DNA of 64,000 bases, from the NCBI GenBank assembly GCA_029237695.1, contig CM055269.1, forward strand, positions 31,654,956 to 31,718,955, in the 5' to 3' direction. Origin of the DNA: Conchocele bisecta. Lineage: Eukaryota > Mollusca > Bivalvia > Lucinida > Thyasiridae. This document shows, piece after piece, positions 13,326 to 26,200 of this stretch; the first letter of the stretch is position 1; each line of letters starts with the position of its first letter. The notes below the pieces were generated by a model. The model did no database searches. It saw only the letters and a program-made list of their open reading frames with translations, and was not told where the DNA came from. Made by a program: the position numbers and the translations under genes.

Positions 13326-13611
13326 AAGTACATTGAGGGCGTGTAAGAAACCAGATTGAGAGCCCGTTCCATTTTCCTGGTTAATCTCGTCTGTCGATCA
13401 TGGAGGATGATATGGTACATGTAACACATGTAACACATAGCCATGTTACTGCCATCACATCGTGGAGTTTATTTTAGCCGTCCTTTTTGACATTTGACGT
13501 GCATACGTTGGAAAATTCGAATACAATTTAGGGAGAAACATTTCTGTACAACACAAAATGTCATCCACAACGCAACAGTGGATAACTGATTTGCCTGTAA
13601 AAACTACCGTG

Positions 13612-13925
13612 CTCCAGTAGCCTATTTCACCAACATTGCAAAGTATACTTTTCTAGCAAAGTATACTTTGAGGGAGAAATTTTCAATTTTAGGATAAATT
13701 TATTAATTTTTATTATACTGAATGTATTACATTATCACAGCCAATTTGGCTGTGATATTGTAATAAATTCAGTATAATAATTCTGCATACTTTTAATCAT
13801 CAAATATATGCAGTTGTTAGTTCTATATGAAATAATGCATTTCAGGAAAAATAAATGATTACTCCCTCAAAGTATACTTTGCTAGAAAAGTATACTTTGC
13901 AATGTTGATGAAATTGGCTACAGGT
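13612..13925. mobile_element. Foldback element with nearly perfect 58-bp arms and nested hairpin
   Basis: Left arm 13,618-13,675 (TAGCCTATTTCACCAACATT...) and right arm 13,863-13,922 (...AATGTTGATGAAATTGGCTA) are near-perfect inverted copies. Each contains the 13-bp palindrome-like AAAGTATACTTTG twice. The core carries a second hairpin around CACAGCCAATTTGGCTGTG flanked by ATTGTAAT/ATTACA. No open frame is present. It is most likely a non-autonomous DNA transposon. Confidence 0.75.
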
Positions 13926-14208
13926 GCTGACCGTCCATGAATGACATTAGTGGAGGCTGGGAATTTAAACCCATTCACTTTCAGTTTTCGTCCCAAAGTA
14001 TATAAAACGATACTCTAGACTAGGTAGATAATACAGAGGACATGACCTAGACGTGGTGCCAGCACCGCATGTCACAGAAACCTGTTAATCCTATTGGGCT
14101 AGCTCACTCAAGGACCCCAGGTGTAGTAGCATATGACACATTGTGAAATCATTCTGGCAAATAATCTATTTAACAAACACAAACGTATAAGCAATACCGG
14201 GCTCATGT

Positions 14209-14432
14209 GTGGCTGTGACTGGAGAATTGGGATAATTGAACTGTGTGTGACTAGTGCAGCCCCTGATCAACTAGCACATTCATGTAGCTTGATAACGATA
14301 TATAGTGCTCGTTATAAGCATGGCTACCGTTCCACTGATGGCGTGCAGTGCAGATCCTGTTCACACTGAGTGGATGTGGACCTACACTGGTTGCAACACC
14401 TATAAGCACTATTTTTCCAGTCACAGCCACAT
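14209..14432. repeat. Imperfect inverted repeat
   Basis: GTGGCTGTGACTGGA near 14,209 is matched by its complement TCCAGTCACAGCCAC near 14,417. An internal phrase (GTGACTAGTGCAGCCCCTGATCAA) recurs in diverged form and inverted orientation near 9,850-9,875. It is probably part of another dispersed foldback family. Confidence 0.5.
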
Positions 14433-14495
14433 ATATTACCGCAAGATAGCAAAGGACATTTACCTCGATCTGTAATTACGCGCACATACACTTAC

Positions 14496-14596
14496 GTTCC
14501 TGGTTCAGCGTGGACGTAGACGGGAAACACGCACGTGACATCCGCATTACACGTCAAGTCTGTGGCCAACGGCAGGTCGAGGAAATACGGCCGGCC
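14496..14596 (-). CDS. Host gene exon 8
   Basis: The exon lies between acceptor TTTCTGCGCAG and donor GGAAC|GTAAGT. It encodes GRPYFLDLPLATDLTCNADV and ends in VHAEPG plus two bases. It enters in phase 0 from exon 7 and joins exon 9 in the same phase (2) that exon 4 uses to join exon 5, so it is the positional counterpart of exon 4. The higher GC content than its surroundings supports coding use. Confidence 0.8.
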
Positions 14597-14687
14597 CTGC
14601 GCAGAAAGGCGAATATGTCAACGTATTGGAGATATTAGTATAAATAGCTATGCCGTATTGACAGACTGTGGGCTTAAGTAATAGTTA

Positions 14688-14772
14688 TAGATCACATATA
14701 GGATTTTTAATAAATTAATTTCGTAGCGAGCGAGAAAATAATTTATTAAAAATTCAATATGTGATCAATAAC
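14688..14772. repeat. Short hairpin element
   Basis: GATCACATATAGGATTTTTA...TAAATTA and TAATTTATTAAAAATTCAAT...GTGATC are inverted arms of about 30 bp around a short GC-containing loop. No coding content is seen. Confidence 0.55.
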
Positions 14773-15439
14773 GTATTTATTCTTTACCAGCCTACTCGCG
14801 AAGCTTCGCCCCTAAAAGTGATTTTAAATCGCTATGCTATGTGATTGGCGGTGTGACACGTAGTGATCGCGTGTGTGGGCGCTAGTATGTGCTGTGTCAT
14901 GTGAACTGATGAAGCAACGCTTACAATCAATTCTAAATATAGCGGCTGACCATTTATTGACTAATTTAATATTTATTGGCGAAAGCTTGGCAATATGCGA
15001 TTAATTGAGACGAAATACTGTTCTTTCATTGGTCGAGAAATTATGGTAAACAATAAGTGTTATTATGAATGAAATCATTATATTATATAATAGCTATATT
15101 ACGTTCTATATTTGTTTTCGGCTATTGCTCTTAAGATCATAGCGTGTTCCCTACTGGTATAGTGCAAGGATACTGTGAATAACCCATAGCTTTATAGATG
15201 ATTACACTAGTACGAACGCGTCTGAATGGAACTAGCTATAGTGCCATGCATTTGAGCCTCAACAGATATGGAATATAAAGAGCTGTATTCACAACGTTTT
15301 AATCAACTGGAACACGTGTTTAACTGGCGATAAATACATGCATACATGTAACTATATAATGCTCATCATATCAAATAATTTGTTTTATCCAAAATCAAAA
15401 TCAAAATAAAAGCATTACTAGCGATTTTATATATCTGCC

Positions 15440-15790
15440 ATATCCATCCTAGTAATTATGTAAATTCATATTTCATTATGTTCATTTTAATACAATATTC
15501 ATTGCGGTATTCGACATATATGTACATGCACATATTAGAATGTAAATTAATATTTCATTATAATCAATGTAATACGATATTCATTGCGGTATTCGGCATA
15601 CATGTATATGCACATATTAGAATGTAAAGTCATAGTTCATTATATACAGTGTAATACGATATTCATTGCGGTATTCGACATACATGTATATGCACATAAT
15701 TATTAGAATGTAAAATCATAGTTCATTATGTACAGTGTAATACAATATCCATTGCGGTATTCGACATACATATATATGCACATATTAGAG
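15440..15790 (+). repeat. About 82-bp tandem repeat, four units
   Basis: The phrase ATTCATTGCGGTATTCGACA recurs near 15,497, 15,580, 15,661 and 15,748 (spacing about 82, 82 and 86 bp). Each copy is followed by a TACATGTATATGCACATATT-type stretch. It lies directly downstream (minus strand) of exon 7 in the intron. Confidence 0.8.
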
Positions 15791-15796
15791 ACTTAC

Positions 15797-15831
15797 AGTA
15801 GTGGTATGGGATTTATCCACAAACGCATCAG
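15797..15831 (-). CDS. Host gene exon 7: 35-nt microexon
   Basis: A strong acceptor (TTTCCTTTACAG) and a consensus donor (ACTACT|GTAAGT) bracket 35 nt. Two bases complete the codon begun in exon 6, and eleven codons follow (DAFVDKSHTTT), ending in phase 0 as exon 8 requires. It is short enough that automatic gene prediction would probably miss it. The phase agreement on both sides is the main support. Confidence 0.75.
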
Positions 15832-16199
15832 CTGTAAAGGAAATACGATTACTGTTATGATGCACCAATCAGTCATGTGCTGCACTTTTATGGACATGCA
15901 TGTGTAAATAAAACATACAACTGAATTCATAAACACGGTTCCATTAATCGCTATTTGCATCTATCAATTCAAGAGAACATATATCATGGTTTTACTACCG
16001 GTGCCATAAACAAGGAAACTGAATATGGATTTTCTAGTATCACACGTTTGGGATAGATATTCATACACATATTTCATATGTAAATATTGACTGCAAATGA
16101 CATAAAATATACTAACCAAAAGTAATAGTTTATTTAAAACCATGCCATGGCGTTTATTATGAATTACATATTTTAACAACATTTATTAACGAGATACTG

Positions 16200-16615
16200 T
16201 TACAGTAGTTTTATTGGTTAGTACATACTGTTTAATCATTTGCACGAAACGTCTTTCTATGTGTATTATAGTACATGTACATGTATGATCATTTCACACT
16301 AAGATGTCAACATTTGTGATACGTTTACAAAATTTACAATAGTTTTCATAAATAAAGTAAAAAGTTGACAAAGATTTATACGGAATTTATCGTTTCTACT
16401 TTTAACGCCATTTACGGAAATTATTGTAATATTTTGTAGCATTACGCAGATGTCCGAAGCTACAAATTCACATGGCGTATCTCAACTGTACAAGGGAACA
16501 CAGATTGTGATTGACATGTTATTGTGACATGATCAGACATGCATTATAATACACATAGAAAGACGTTTCGTGCAAATAATTAAACAGTATGTACTGACCA
16601 ATAAAATCGCAAAAG
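16200..16615. mobile_element. Foldback element in intron 6
   Basis: About 65 bp at 16,207-16,275 (TTTTATTGGTTAGTACATAC...) reappear inverted at 16,541-16,608 with few mismatches, including GCACGAAACGTCTTTC. The core is non-coding and AT-rich. The structure is that of a MITE-like element. Confidence 0.7.
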
Positions 16616-16766
16616 CTAGCCGTAATGGACATGGAGTGGTCAATGTGTAGATATATTGCTTGAAGAGACCTACATAATGGCCGAAATAGTATGCCCCCAA
16701 CAGTATGTCCTAATGTATGATAGTTTATGTTTGGGGCAAATATTATGCTCTTAAGGAATGGCTTAC

Positions 16767-16810
16767 CTATGACATGTATATCAAAACACCTGTCTGCGGG
16801 AGTATCCACA
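16767..16810 (-). CDS. Host gene exon 6: 44-nt microexon
   Basis: Between acceptor ATATTTTAG and donor CATAG|GTAAGC lie 44 nt encoding VDTPADRCFDIHVI, with one spare base at each end. It completes the Gly codon split at the end of exon 5. It provides the Cys strand that closes the first module. Confidence 0.82.
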
Positions 16811-17199
16811 CTAAAATATATAAAGTATACACAGTAACTCCTACATGTTCCGCTTAAATATTCGATGGGTCTTTGTCAATTACGAGTCATGGTTTTGAAG
16901 AATGTACTTAAAGTTTGATAATCTTGCGATATCATATGTTACTGTTCTAAAATCGGTGGAGTTTACGTGGAACAGTCTGTAGTTACGTGTATGTCATACT
17001 GGCCATCGACAAAGTTAAATTAACGTGCATTCATTTAAATATGTAGAAGAATACAGCCAACAAGATGTATCTGAGAACAGAGTAGCTCGACTATTGACAG
17101 CCTCTTAATTATAAAATGGTTTAGCTACGACAGAACACGTTTCATGTAATACGTAGCACAAATAAAATCACGTGACACGTATATGATGAATGTACGCAC

Positions 17200-17370
17200 C
17201 CTGTGTTGTCCACCGCTGATGCACATATAATATGTTTTCCAAGGGCGTCGCTAGATGGTCGCCAAGTTACAAACACGAACTGTTCATTTGGATCTGTAGC
17301 GTGGTTCTGTACTGGTGATATATGTATAACCTCTTCCAGACGGCCGGTCACAGTGAATGCATCGATAGTC
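17200..17370 (-). CDS. Host gene exon 5: first copy of the beta-module exon
   Basis: Acceptor GATATACAG and donor ACAGG|GTGCGT bound 171 nt encoding TIDAFTVTGRLEEVIHISPV and then a tail ending ALGKHIICASAVDNTG. The entry base completes the Thr codon of exon 4. Exon 9 is its paralogous partner, with the same phases and nearly the same length. Confidence 0.87.
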
Positions 17371-18059
17371 CTGTATATCATCAATATAATTAAGGAGACT
17401 TAAATACAGAAATTACAGTCATGTCCACAAGCCGTTCCAAAAAATATATCGTGTGGATAAAACTGCCTCAAAAATTCATAAGTCTCATATCTCACAAACT
17501 ATGCAAAACAATTCAGTATACCTTTCAATGCTATCCCTTCATGCGATGATCTATGACATATAAAGTTTAAAATCAGATAATTGTAATATTAACTTGTTGA
17601 CGCCGCTGAAATCCAAAGCATGACTCAAAAATGCAATTGATGGAACTCGGAACTCGGAAAAATGAAAAATTCAACATGTATACTGGCATGTGAACATTCT
17701 AAGCACCAGCACGCACATGTGTGTGTCATATACTTGCCAGGATATACAAACTTACCTGTCTATCTGAGTGACTGGCATGCCTTGTTCCGTATTTTTCAGG
17801 TAGATCAGTACTGGTGCATTTGCAATTTTGACCACTATACTAAACACTATATATTTTAATGTACATTTCTCACAAATTACTGGATGCATTACCCTGTTAT
17901 TTGTTTTGTACATATAAAAGTGATTGTAGTTTCCAATAACGAATTCAAACTGTTAGTTAGTTATCTAATATTTCAGGGTAGGAATTGGCTCGAAGACCTT
18001 CCAACCCCGGGCATATGATCACAGAAAATGTGTCACGTCAATGGCCGTTGGTCCGTATT

Positions 18060-18345
18060 TCTTTCCGAATTTAGTATTAGTTGCAATAGAGTCAAAGTTT
18101 TTTCAAATTGCTACATCTCTGTGACCACTCGCAATATCAACTTGAAACTTCATCTACACATTGATTACCATCCATATATTAACGTAAGCTTTAATAAACA
18201 AGTCATTTGACCTTGACCTTGAATACCTGGGCAGCATGGGTAGGGTATACAATGAAAATATGGATGGTGATCAATGTGTATATGAAGTTTCACGTTGATA
18301 TCGGAAGCGGTCACAGAGATATAGCAATTTGGAAAACTTTAACGT
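18060..18345. mobile_element. Foldback repeat
   Basis: AGAGTCAAAGTTTTTTCAAA...TGTGACCACT...CATCCATATATT is followed by a near-complement (ATATGGATGGTGATCAATGT...AGCGGTCACAGAGATATAGC...). This forms arms of roughly 80 bp around a short spacer. The right side runs on into CGGACGCCGGACAAAG and GATTTTCGGGGAGCATAAC. It resembles part of the family at 10.4 kb (shared GCAGAGATATAG-type word). Confidence 0.6.
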
Positions 18346-18825
18346 AAAACTCGGATGGCGGACGCCGGACAAAGCGGTAATTATATGCTCCCTCGAAAAA
18401 GATTTTCGGGGAGCATAACAAATATTTAGCAACATTTTGAGGTTTGAATATATATCTGCTTTCTGCAAAATTATGTGGTGGCCCTCTTGAAAATATGTAG
18501 AGGGTAAAACATATTTTGTTACGGAAATAATTGCTAAATATACAAGTATATAGAAAAGTATTAACACTTTTGTTTACATGTTTATATCTTACAGAATAAT
18601 GTATTAGGTGAGACTTGTAGTTTGTCCGGCGTTCATTTTGGATTATTCGAGTTGCTCAGTATATATAATAATATGACTTTTTAAATCAAACGTAGGCGAG
18701 TTTGGATAACCAACAGTTTATTGTGACGACATTGGTATGTCCGTAGATTTTTAAAATATAGTTGCGGGCAGAGTTTGGCAGAGTTACGTACCCGCAACTA
18801 CATGTAGTAATTGCGCAATATTTAC

Positions 18826-18959
18826 GTGTTGGTAGGAGCGCGGGCACGGATCTCCACTGACCACACCGTATCCCCATAGAGGAGGAACTCATGTCCGTCG
18901 TCCGGCGTCGGCGGCACAAACTCCGGCTGGCTGAGGTTCGCCAACACATGCACCAAAAA
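18826..18959 (-). CDS. Host gene exon 4
   Basis: Acceptor TGTTCCAG and donor CAACAC|GTAAAT bound 134 nt encoding FLVHVLANLSQPEFVPPTPD and ending in VEIRARAPTN plus two bases. It enters in phase 0 after exon 3 (ending ATVVQ). The resulting VQ-FLVHV junction is what I would expect for a hydrophobic beta strand. GC content is clearly higher than in the flanking intron. Confidence 0.86.
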
Positions 18960-19465
18960 CTGGAACATAAACAATGATACAGTGAGACGTTTTATGTATG
19001 AAATTGTTTTTATTGCATAGTTGCGCTTTCACAGTGCAATTGAACAGTGTATTAACCATCATATTGTACTAATGCAATAACTATGCAAATGAGACCGCTG
19101 TAGATACAATGTTAGGTGATCAGTACAGATTCACTGTATTATACTGTGTTTATGAAATAAATATAAATATAACATTTGTGTTGATTAAATATGATATTTT
19201 TACAACTTTCGACGTAATTATCAAGGTTTCTGTAAGTATTTTTCATAAGATATGGCACATCTTGGGCAAAAAATCACGTGTCACGTGTCTCATACCTATA
19301 TGGTAGTATTGCAATTAGAAAATTAAAAGGCATTGGGGAAATGTCCAAGCAATTCGGGACAATACTAGCATCTGAATTTATCAGGAAACGAGCTTTGTAC
19401 TGACTGATAACATACTGACTGATAACATATTGCTGATACAAGAATATCGGGGTTACAACAAATTA

Positions 19466-19885
19466 ACTAGATGGCCGCGGCCCGCATGTCGTGTCCGCCG
19501 AGGCTTTGCTAGTATACCGAAAAACTTTAACGAAAAAAACAACATTTTAACAAAAATCTTTAACACGGACGAACGTACGGACGGACGGACGGACGGACGG
19601 ACGTTCCAACATTTTGGGTTTATGGGGTATTTCCATTGTTTGAAGAACAAAGAAAAAGCCCCTAAACAACAATAGAGTTTAAGAGCTTACTGAATATTAC
19701 AAAGGAATCTTTTGTTCCTAACCACGCCCCTAAGCTCTCAAACCCCCGGACGTTGGCCCGGACGGACGGACGCACGCACGCACGTACGCACGCACGCACG
19801 CACGGACGCACGGACGCACGGACGTATATACGCCAATGTGCCGATTATATCGCGCTGTCCGCAAGCAGGCGCGACAAAAAATGAC
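19466..19885 (+). repeat. Dispersed repeat, copy 2, with (CGGA)n and (ACGC)n runs
   Basis: The ends CTAGATGGCCGCGGCCCGCA and GCAAGCAGGCGCGACAAAAA match the repeat at 10,390-10,965. Simple CGGA repeats lie at about 19,572-19,603 and ACGC/ACGG repeats at about 19,757-19,825. Open frames crossing the simple repeats are artefacts of repeat periodicity. Confidence 0.65.
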
Positions 19886-20886
19886 GTTTCATTGGTCAAA
19901 TGACGTCACATGACGTTACCGACTTAAGTCAGTAAGCCTTGCCTGGTAAACTTCATATTAATAGACATTAGCCTGGTATTCTCTATAGTCATGCCCGTTC
20001 ATCAAGTAATGTATCATTTATATGACGGATGTCGTGACGCAAACAGAATGAGCAAACACTGTCAAAAAATTTATCACGTGTAGTTTTCGGAATGAGAATT
20101 GGTTTTAAATGTTCTAACAAGTATACAAACAGTAACTGTTGAATAAAAATAGACAATGCACATCCCAACTGTGACGTTAAGCTATAATGGTACTCAAGAT
20201 TGGTTAAGAAGTCGATGCCGGTTTGTCATAGATTACTATTATTGCTGTGGTAAGTTGTCAAATTATGAGTAGTTCCTACAAATAGTGTTTCTGTTAATAA
20301 GGGAAGAATCTTTACTTTAGTGAATTATGTCACAACGCAAATGAAAACGTTTAACAGGAACGTGCAGGAACCAATACTTTGAATATATGTTATGCTTAGT
20401 CTTTAGATGCACGCTTTTCTCCTTGGTATAAAGAAGTTAGATACTACATTTCGGTTCGAAATCGTAACACGTTGTCGCAAATAAAATGATGGCACGCTAC
20501 AATGTTGGTGCAATAAATAATAGTTGGTGCAATAAATAATAGACAGATATGACAACGACAAGCTATAAATATTATGCCAGCAAACTATACAACAGACGAG
20601 ATATCAGAGCATTTCTCCCATCAATCTCAAAATAAATGTTGATGTGTAAACTTTTAAATCTGATGCATAGCCTATGTTAGTGTACACGTTATCCATAGGT
20701 AAAGCCATATTTACTCGCATAGTAGGTGAGTAGACATCAGGGAAAATACACTCAGGCAACTGCTTACATGTCACTGGATTTGATAGCTGATAACAGAGTA
20801 CAGTAGTGCGTATATATGGTAGGTGTTGTGTGGTTTGCCAGGTAAAAGTGATACACTGTGCGATTTTCTGTGTATGAGGCTATATA
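19886..20886. other. Intronic stretch without recognised features
   Basis: AT-rich sequence between host exons 3 and 4. A short direct duplication TTGGTGCAATAAATAATAG lies near 20,505-20,540. No exon, RNA gene or transposon end is recognised. Confidence 0.45.
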
Positions 20887-21003
20887 TAATGGTGGTTCAT
20901 GTTGTTAAAATCACAGGCACAAACCTGTCCAGGAAACTTAATATATTGAACAGTTTGGTGTAACATAACTGATACGAGTCCGTTCTCCTGGCTTTTCTAC
21001 ATC
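20887..21003 (+). repeat. Dispersed repeat (second copy of 443-560)
   Basis: The segment starts TAATGGTGGTTCATG and contains CACAGGCACAAACCTGTCCA and GAGTCCGTTCTCCTGGC, as does 443-560. Two copies in the same orientation about 20 kb apart indicate an interspersed repeat. Confidence 0.65.
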
Positions 21004-21547
21004 CTTGACTGAGAACATTTGCATCGGCCATATACAATCATATTTATTATTAAATATCATCTATTATTAGTACACCCACGTGGTACTTTCTTTGCCTTTA
21101 CTGGTGCTAATGATACAGACAGCCATTGTGTTATACCTGGGACCCAAGAACACATGTATTCTTGGACCCAAGTTGTATACGTAATCGTATCATCGCACTA
21201 GCAAAACTAGTCAACGCATAACACGACGCGGAAGTTTTTACGTTACCAAACAAATCACCATCATCGTAAATGTACGCCAAGCCAAAGCTTCAAACCATGT
21301 GTGTATTTTCACTATTCTTAGCTTGGACGTCATTATAGCATTGAAATCCAAAATGGCCGCTGTCCGTCATTTTGGAAATAATGAAACACGCTATGTGCGT
21401 GTTCATGTGCGCGTGCGAGGTGGAGAGGTATAGGATAGGCGTAAATAAGCATGGTGGAGGATAGTGAAATGTCAATAAATATAATTTAAATACAACAATA
21501 ATCGATGTACACCAGTTCCTGCAGTTTGATTCAAACGAGTTTCACGG

Positions 21548-22315
21548 CACCAGGGGGCCGTTCATTAAACTTCGTAGGACTAAAATGTTCGTAAGTGAAA
21601 GTATAGGATCGTCGGGAAATTTCAATTGATGGAATGACATGTATTCAGCATATGCTGCATATGCAGCCTATGTTCAATAAATGTAAATCCAATAATCGTT
21701 TGCAAGAAAACATTGTTAATGTGAAATTTACAGACTATCATAATTGTGCACACTTACGAANNNNNNNNNNNNNNNNNNNNNNNNNNNNNNNNNNNNNNNN
21801 NNNNNNNNNNNNNNNNNNNNNNNNNNNNNNNNNNNNNNNNNNNNNNNNNNNNNNNNNNNNNNNNNNNNNNNNNNNNNNNNNNNNNNNNNNNNNNNNNNNN
21901 NNNNNNNNNNNNNNNNNNNNNNNNNNNNNNNNNNNNNNNNNNNNNNNNNNNNNNNNNNNNNNNNNNNNNNNNNNNNNNNNNNNNNNNNNNNNNNNNNNNN
22001 NNNNNNNNNNNNNNNNNNNNNNNNNNNNNNNNNNNNNNNNNNNNNNNNNNNNNNNNNNNNNNNNNNNNNNNNNNNNNNNNNNNNNNNNNNNNNNNNNNNN
22101 NNNNNNNNNNNNNNNNNNNNNNNNNNNNNNNNNNNNNNNNNNNNNNNNNNNNNNNNNNNNNNNNNNNNNNNNNNNNNNNNNNNNNNNNNNNNNNNNNNNN
22201 NNNNNNNNNNNNNNNNNNNNNNNNNNNNNNNNNNNNNNNNNNNNNNNNNNNNNNNNNNNNCACACTTACGAACATTTTAGTCATACGAAGTTTGCTGAAA
22301 CGGACCCCTGTACGG
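21548..22315. mobile_element. MITE-like element interrupted by an assembly gap
   Basis: The left end (CAGGGGGCCGTTCATTAAAC then TTCGTAGGACTAAAATGTTC) and the inverse of the right end (CAGGGGTCCGTTTCAGCAAA then the same word) are inverted copies bracketing a gap. The TIR sequence style is common in marine-invertebrate genomes. Most of the interior is unknown. Confidence 0.65.
21761..22260. other. Assembly gap (500 N)
   Basis: Exactly 500 undetermined bases. The round number suggests a placeholder, so true length is unknown. The gap falls inside an inverted-repeat element, a usual cause of scaffold joins. Open frames spanning it are meaningless. Confidence 0.98.
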
Positions 22316-22447
22316 TTGGAGGTGGTCAAAAGAACATGATGAATGATGAGATGGCATTAATTACACATTGAATACAGCACTATATTAAAATGGAAATCGC
22401 TTCATTGAAACAGAATCAACTGTTGTACACCTATTTTTAAGTTGTAC

Positions 22448-22612
22448 CTGTACGACGGTTGCACTCATGCCAAATACGCCCGGTACAATCTTCTCGGTGC
22501 CCCGATATATCAAGTGCTTGCTGAGGTCAAGGGCCGTGATGGCGATGGCTCCCCAGTAGTCATCCGTGAAGTTGTTTTGCCGGGTGGCCGTTATCGTCAC
22601 CGTACAAGCTTG
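22448..22612 (-). CDS. Host gene exon 3
   Basis: 165 nt (55 codons, phase 0-0) encode QACTVTITATRQNNFTDDYW, then AIAITALD, then a tail ending MSATVVQ. The donor is ACAG|GTACAA. The acceptor TCGGATAG is weak in pyrimidines. GC content is much higher than in the surroundings. The Cys-Thr-Val strand after exon 2 (ending ITVDE) and the VQ-FLVHV junction to exon 4 fit the order. Confidence 0.82.
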
Positions 22613-23239
22613 CTATCCGACATAGAATTATATAAACTGGTTTAATATGCAAAATGTGTTATACAGTGGAACCCCTCTAAATCGGACACTCGGGGAAACA
22701 TATATGTTTACTTTTGATGTGTTTCGCTGTTATGTATCTCTGATTACAATGACTTTTCAAGATTGCAAAATACTAGAATATGTCATGAGGTTCTCACTCG
22801 TATAAATTTAAGTTAAAAAGCACTAAATAGATTTACTATACAATTCAACTGAGTACCAGATATATACCTCATTCTCTGCTGCTTTCAATTTTATATGGCC
22901 GTTGCAGAACCTAGTTTTTTACATAAGCTGCAATATGTTTGCACAGGATCTGATAAAACAGGTGTCCGCTTTATCCACTGAAAAACACATCCAATCTCCC
23001 CTCTGAACACCCTAGGTTTATGAACGGTCTACCGGTGCCAACACTGTTTGCACCACGTGATCATCATGTTCGAGTATGTTTTACGTATCCTACACATCTG
23101 CATGACGAACATGTAGTTAGATATGCAGTAGTATATTTCACAAGCCGATATTTACAACAGTTGATCAGGTCCTGCATGCAAACTGTGTACATGGCATAAA
23201 ACCTTCGGTTTACCGAACTTTTTTCGACACTACATTTTT

Positions 23240-26200
23240 ACGTAACACCTACACCAGTACCTCCCAGTGTCACATACCTCATCAACAGTAATGCCTGCTA
23301 TTGGTGTAACACATACATCAATACTTCCCAATGTTACATACCTCATCAAAAGTAATGCCTGCTATTCGCGTAACACCGACATCCATAGTTCCCAATGTTA
23401 CATAACCCATCAACAGTAATGCCTACTATTGGTGTAACGCCTACATCAATAGTTATCAATGTTACATACCTGATCAACAGTAATGCATGTTATTGGGGTA
23501 ACACATACATCAATAGTTCCCAATGTTACAAACCTCATCAACGGTAACGCCTACTATTGGGGTAACATATACATAAATGGTTCCCAATAATTCCCAATGC
23601 TACACACCTCATCAACATTAATGACTGCTATTGCCTACATCAATAGTTCCCAATGTTACATACCTCATCAACAGTAATGCCTGCTATTGGTGTAGCACAT
23701 ACATCAACAGTTCCCAATAGTACATACCTCATCAACAGTAATGCCTACTATTGGTGTAACACATACATCAATATTTCCCAATGTTACATACCTCATCAAC
23801 AGTAATGCCTGCTATTGGTGTTACACCTACATTAATAGTTCCCAATTACATACCTCATCAACAGTAATACCTGCTATTGGTGTAACACCTACATTCATAG
23901 TTTCCAATATTACATACCTCATTAACAGTAATGCCTACAATTGGTGTAACACCTACATAAATAGTTCCCAATGTTACATACTCCATCAACAGTAATGCCT
24001 ATTAGTGGTGTAACACGTACATCAATATTTCCCAATGTTACATACCTCCTCAACAGTAATAACTACTATTGGCGTAACACCGACATCAATAGTTCCCAAT
24101 GTTACATACCTCATCAACAGTAATGCCTGCTATTGGTATAACACATACATCAGTAGTTCCCAATGTTACATACCTCATCAACAGTAACGGCTGTTATTGG
24201 TGTTACACATACATCAATAGTTGCCAATGTTATATACCTCATCAACAGTAATGCATGCTATTGGTGTAACACATACATCAGTAATTTCCAATGTTACATA
24301 CCTCATCAACAGTAATGCATGTTATTGGTGTTACACATACATCAATAGTTGCCAATGTTATATACCTCACCAACATTAAATATACCTGCTATTGGTATAA
24401 CACCTACATTAACAGTTCCCAATGTTACATACCTCATCAACAGTAACTAATGCCTACTATTGGTGTAACACCTACATTAATAGTTCCCAATGTTACATAC
24501 CTCATCATCAGTAATGCCTGCCATTGGTGTAAAACCTACATCAATAGTTTCCAATGTTACATACCTCATCAACAGTAATACATGCTATTGGTGTTACACA
24601 TACATCAATAGTTGCCAATGTTATATACCTCATCAACAGTAAATATACCTGCTATTGGTGTAACACATACATTAATAGTTTCCAATGTTACATACCTCAA
24701 CAACAGTAAAGTCTACTATTGGTGTAACACATACATTAATAGTTCCCAAAGTTACATACCTCATCAACAGTAATGCCTGCTATCGGTGCTACACATACAT
24801 CAATAGTTGCCAATGATATATACCTCATCAACAGTAAATATACCTGCTATTGGTGTAACACCTACATAAATTAGTTCCCAATGTTACATACCTCATCAAC
24901 AGTAATGTCTACTATTGGTGTAACACGTACATTAATAGTTCCCAATGTTACATACCTCATCAACAGTAATGTCTACTATTGGTGTAAGACCTAGATCATT
25001 AATTGTTCCCAATGTTACATACCTCATCAACAGTAATGCCTACTATTGGCGTAACACCAACATCAATAGTTGCCAATGGCACATACCTCATCAACAGTAA
25101 TGCATGCTTTTGGTGTAGCACATACATAGTTCCCAATGTTACATACTTAATCACCAGTAATGCCTTCTATTGGTGTAACACCTACATTAATAGTTCCCAA
25201 TGTTACATACCTCATCAACAGTAATGCCTGCTATTGGTGTAACATATACATCGATAATTCCCAATGCTACATACCTCACCAACAGTAATCACTGATATCG
25301 GTGTAACGCCTACATCGATAGTTCCCAATGTTACATACCTCATCAACAGTAATACCTGCTATTTGTGTAACACATACATCGATAGTTCCCAATGCTGCAT
25401 ACCTCATCAACAGTAATGATTGCTATCGGTGCAACGCCTACATCGACAGTTCCCAATTTTACATACCTCATCAACAGTAATGTCTGCTATTGGTGTAACA
25501 CATACATCAGTAGTTCCCAATGCTACATACCTCATCAACAGTAATGACTGCTATTGCTGTAGCGCCTACATCAATATTTCCCAATGCTACAGACCTCACC
25601 AACAGTAATAACTGCTATTGGTGTAACGCCTACATCAATAGTTCCCAATGTTACATATCTCATCAACAGTAATGCCTGCCATTGGCGTAACACCTACATC
25701 AATAGTTTCCAATGTTACATACCTCATTAACAGTAATGCCTGCTATTGGCGTTACACATACATCAATATTTGCCAATGTTATATACCACATCAACAATAA
25801 ATATACCCAATGTTACATACCTCATCAACAGTAATGCCTACTATTGGTATAATATCTACATTATTAGTTCCCAATATTACTTACATCATGAACAGTAATG
25901 CCTAATATTCGTGTAACACCTACATAAATAGTTCACAATCTTACATACCTCATCAACGATAATGTCTACTATTGGTGTAACACCTACATCAATAGTTCCC
26001 AATGTTACATACCTCATCAACAGTAATGCCTACTATTGGCGTAACACCGACATCAATAGTTCCCAATGTTACATACCTCATCAACAGTAATGTCTACTAT
26101 TGGCGTAACACCGACATCAATAGTTCCCAATGTTACATACCTCATCAACAGTAATGCCTACTATTGGCGTAACACCTACATCAATAGTTCCCAATGTTAC

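Noticed and set aside
19430..19903. Open frames over CGGA and ACGC runs
   Set aside because: Simple-repeat periodicity produces stop-free frames on both strands; the segment is a dispersed repeat.
21634..22371. Long open frames of 175-245 codons
   Set aside because: They consist almost entirely of the N gap.
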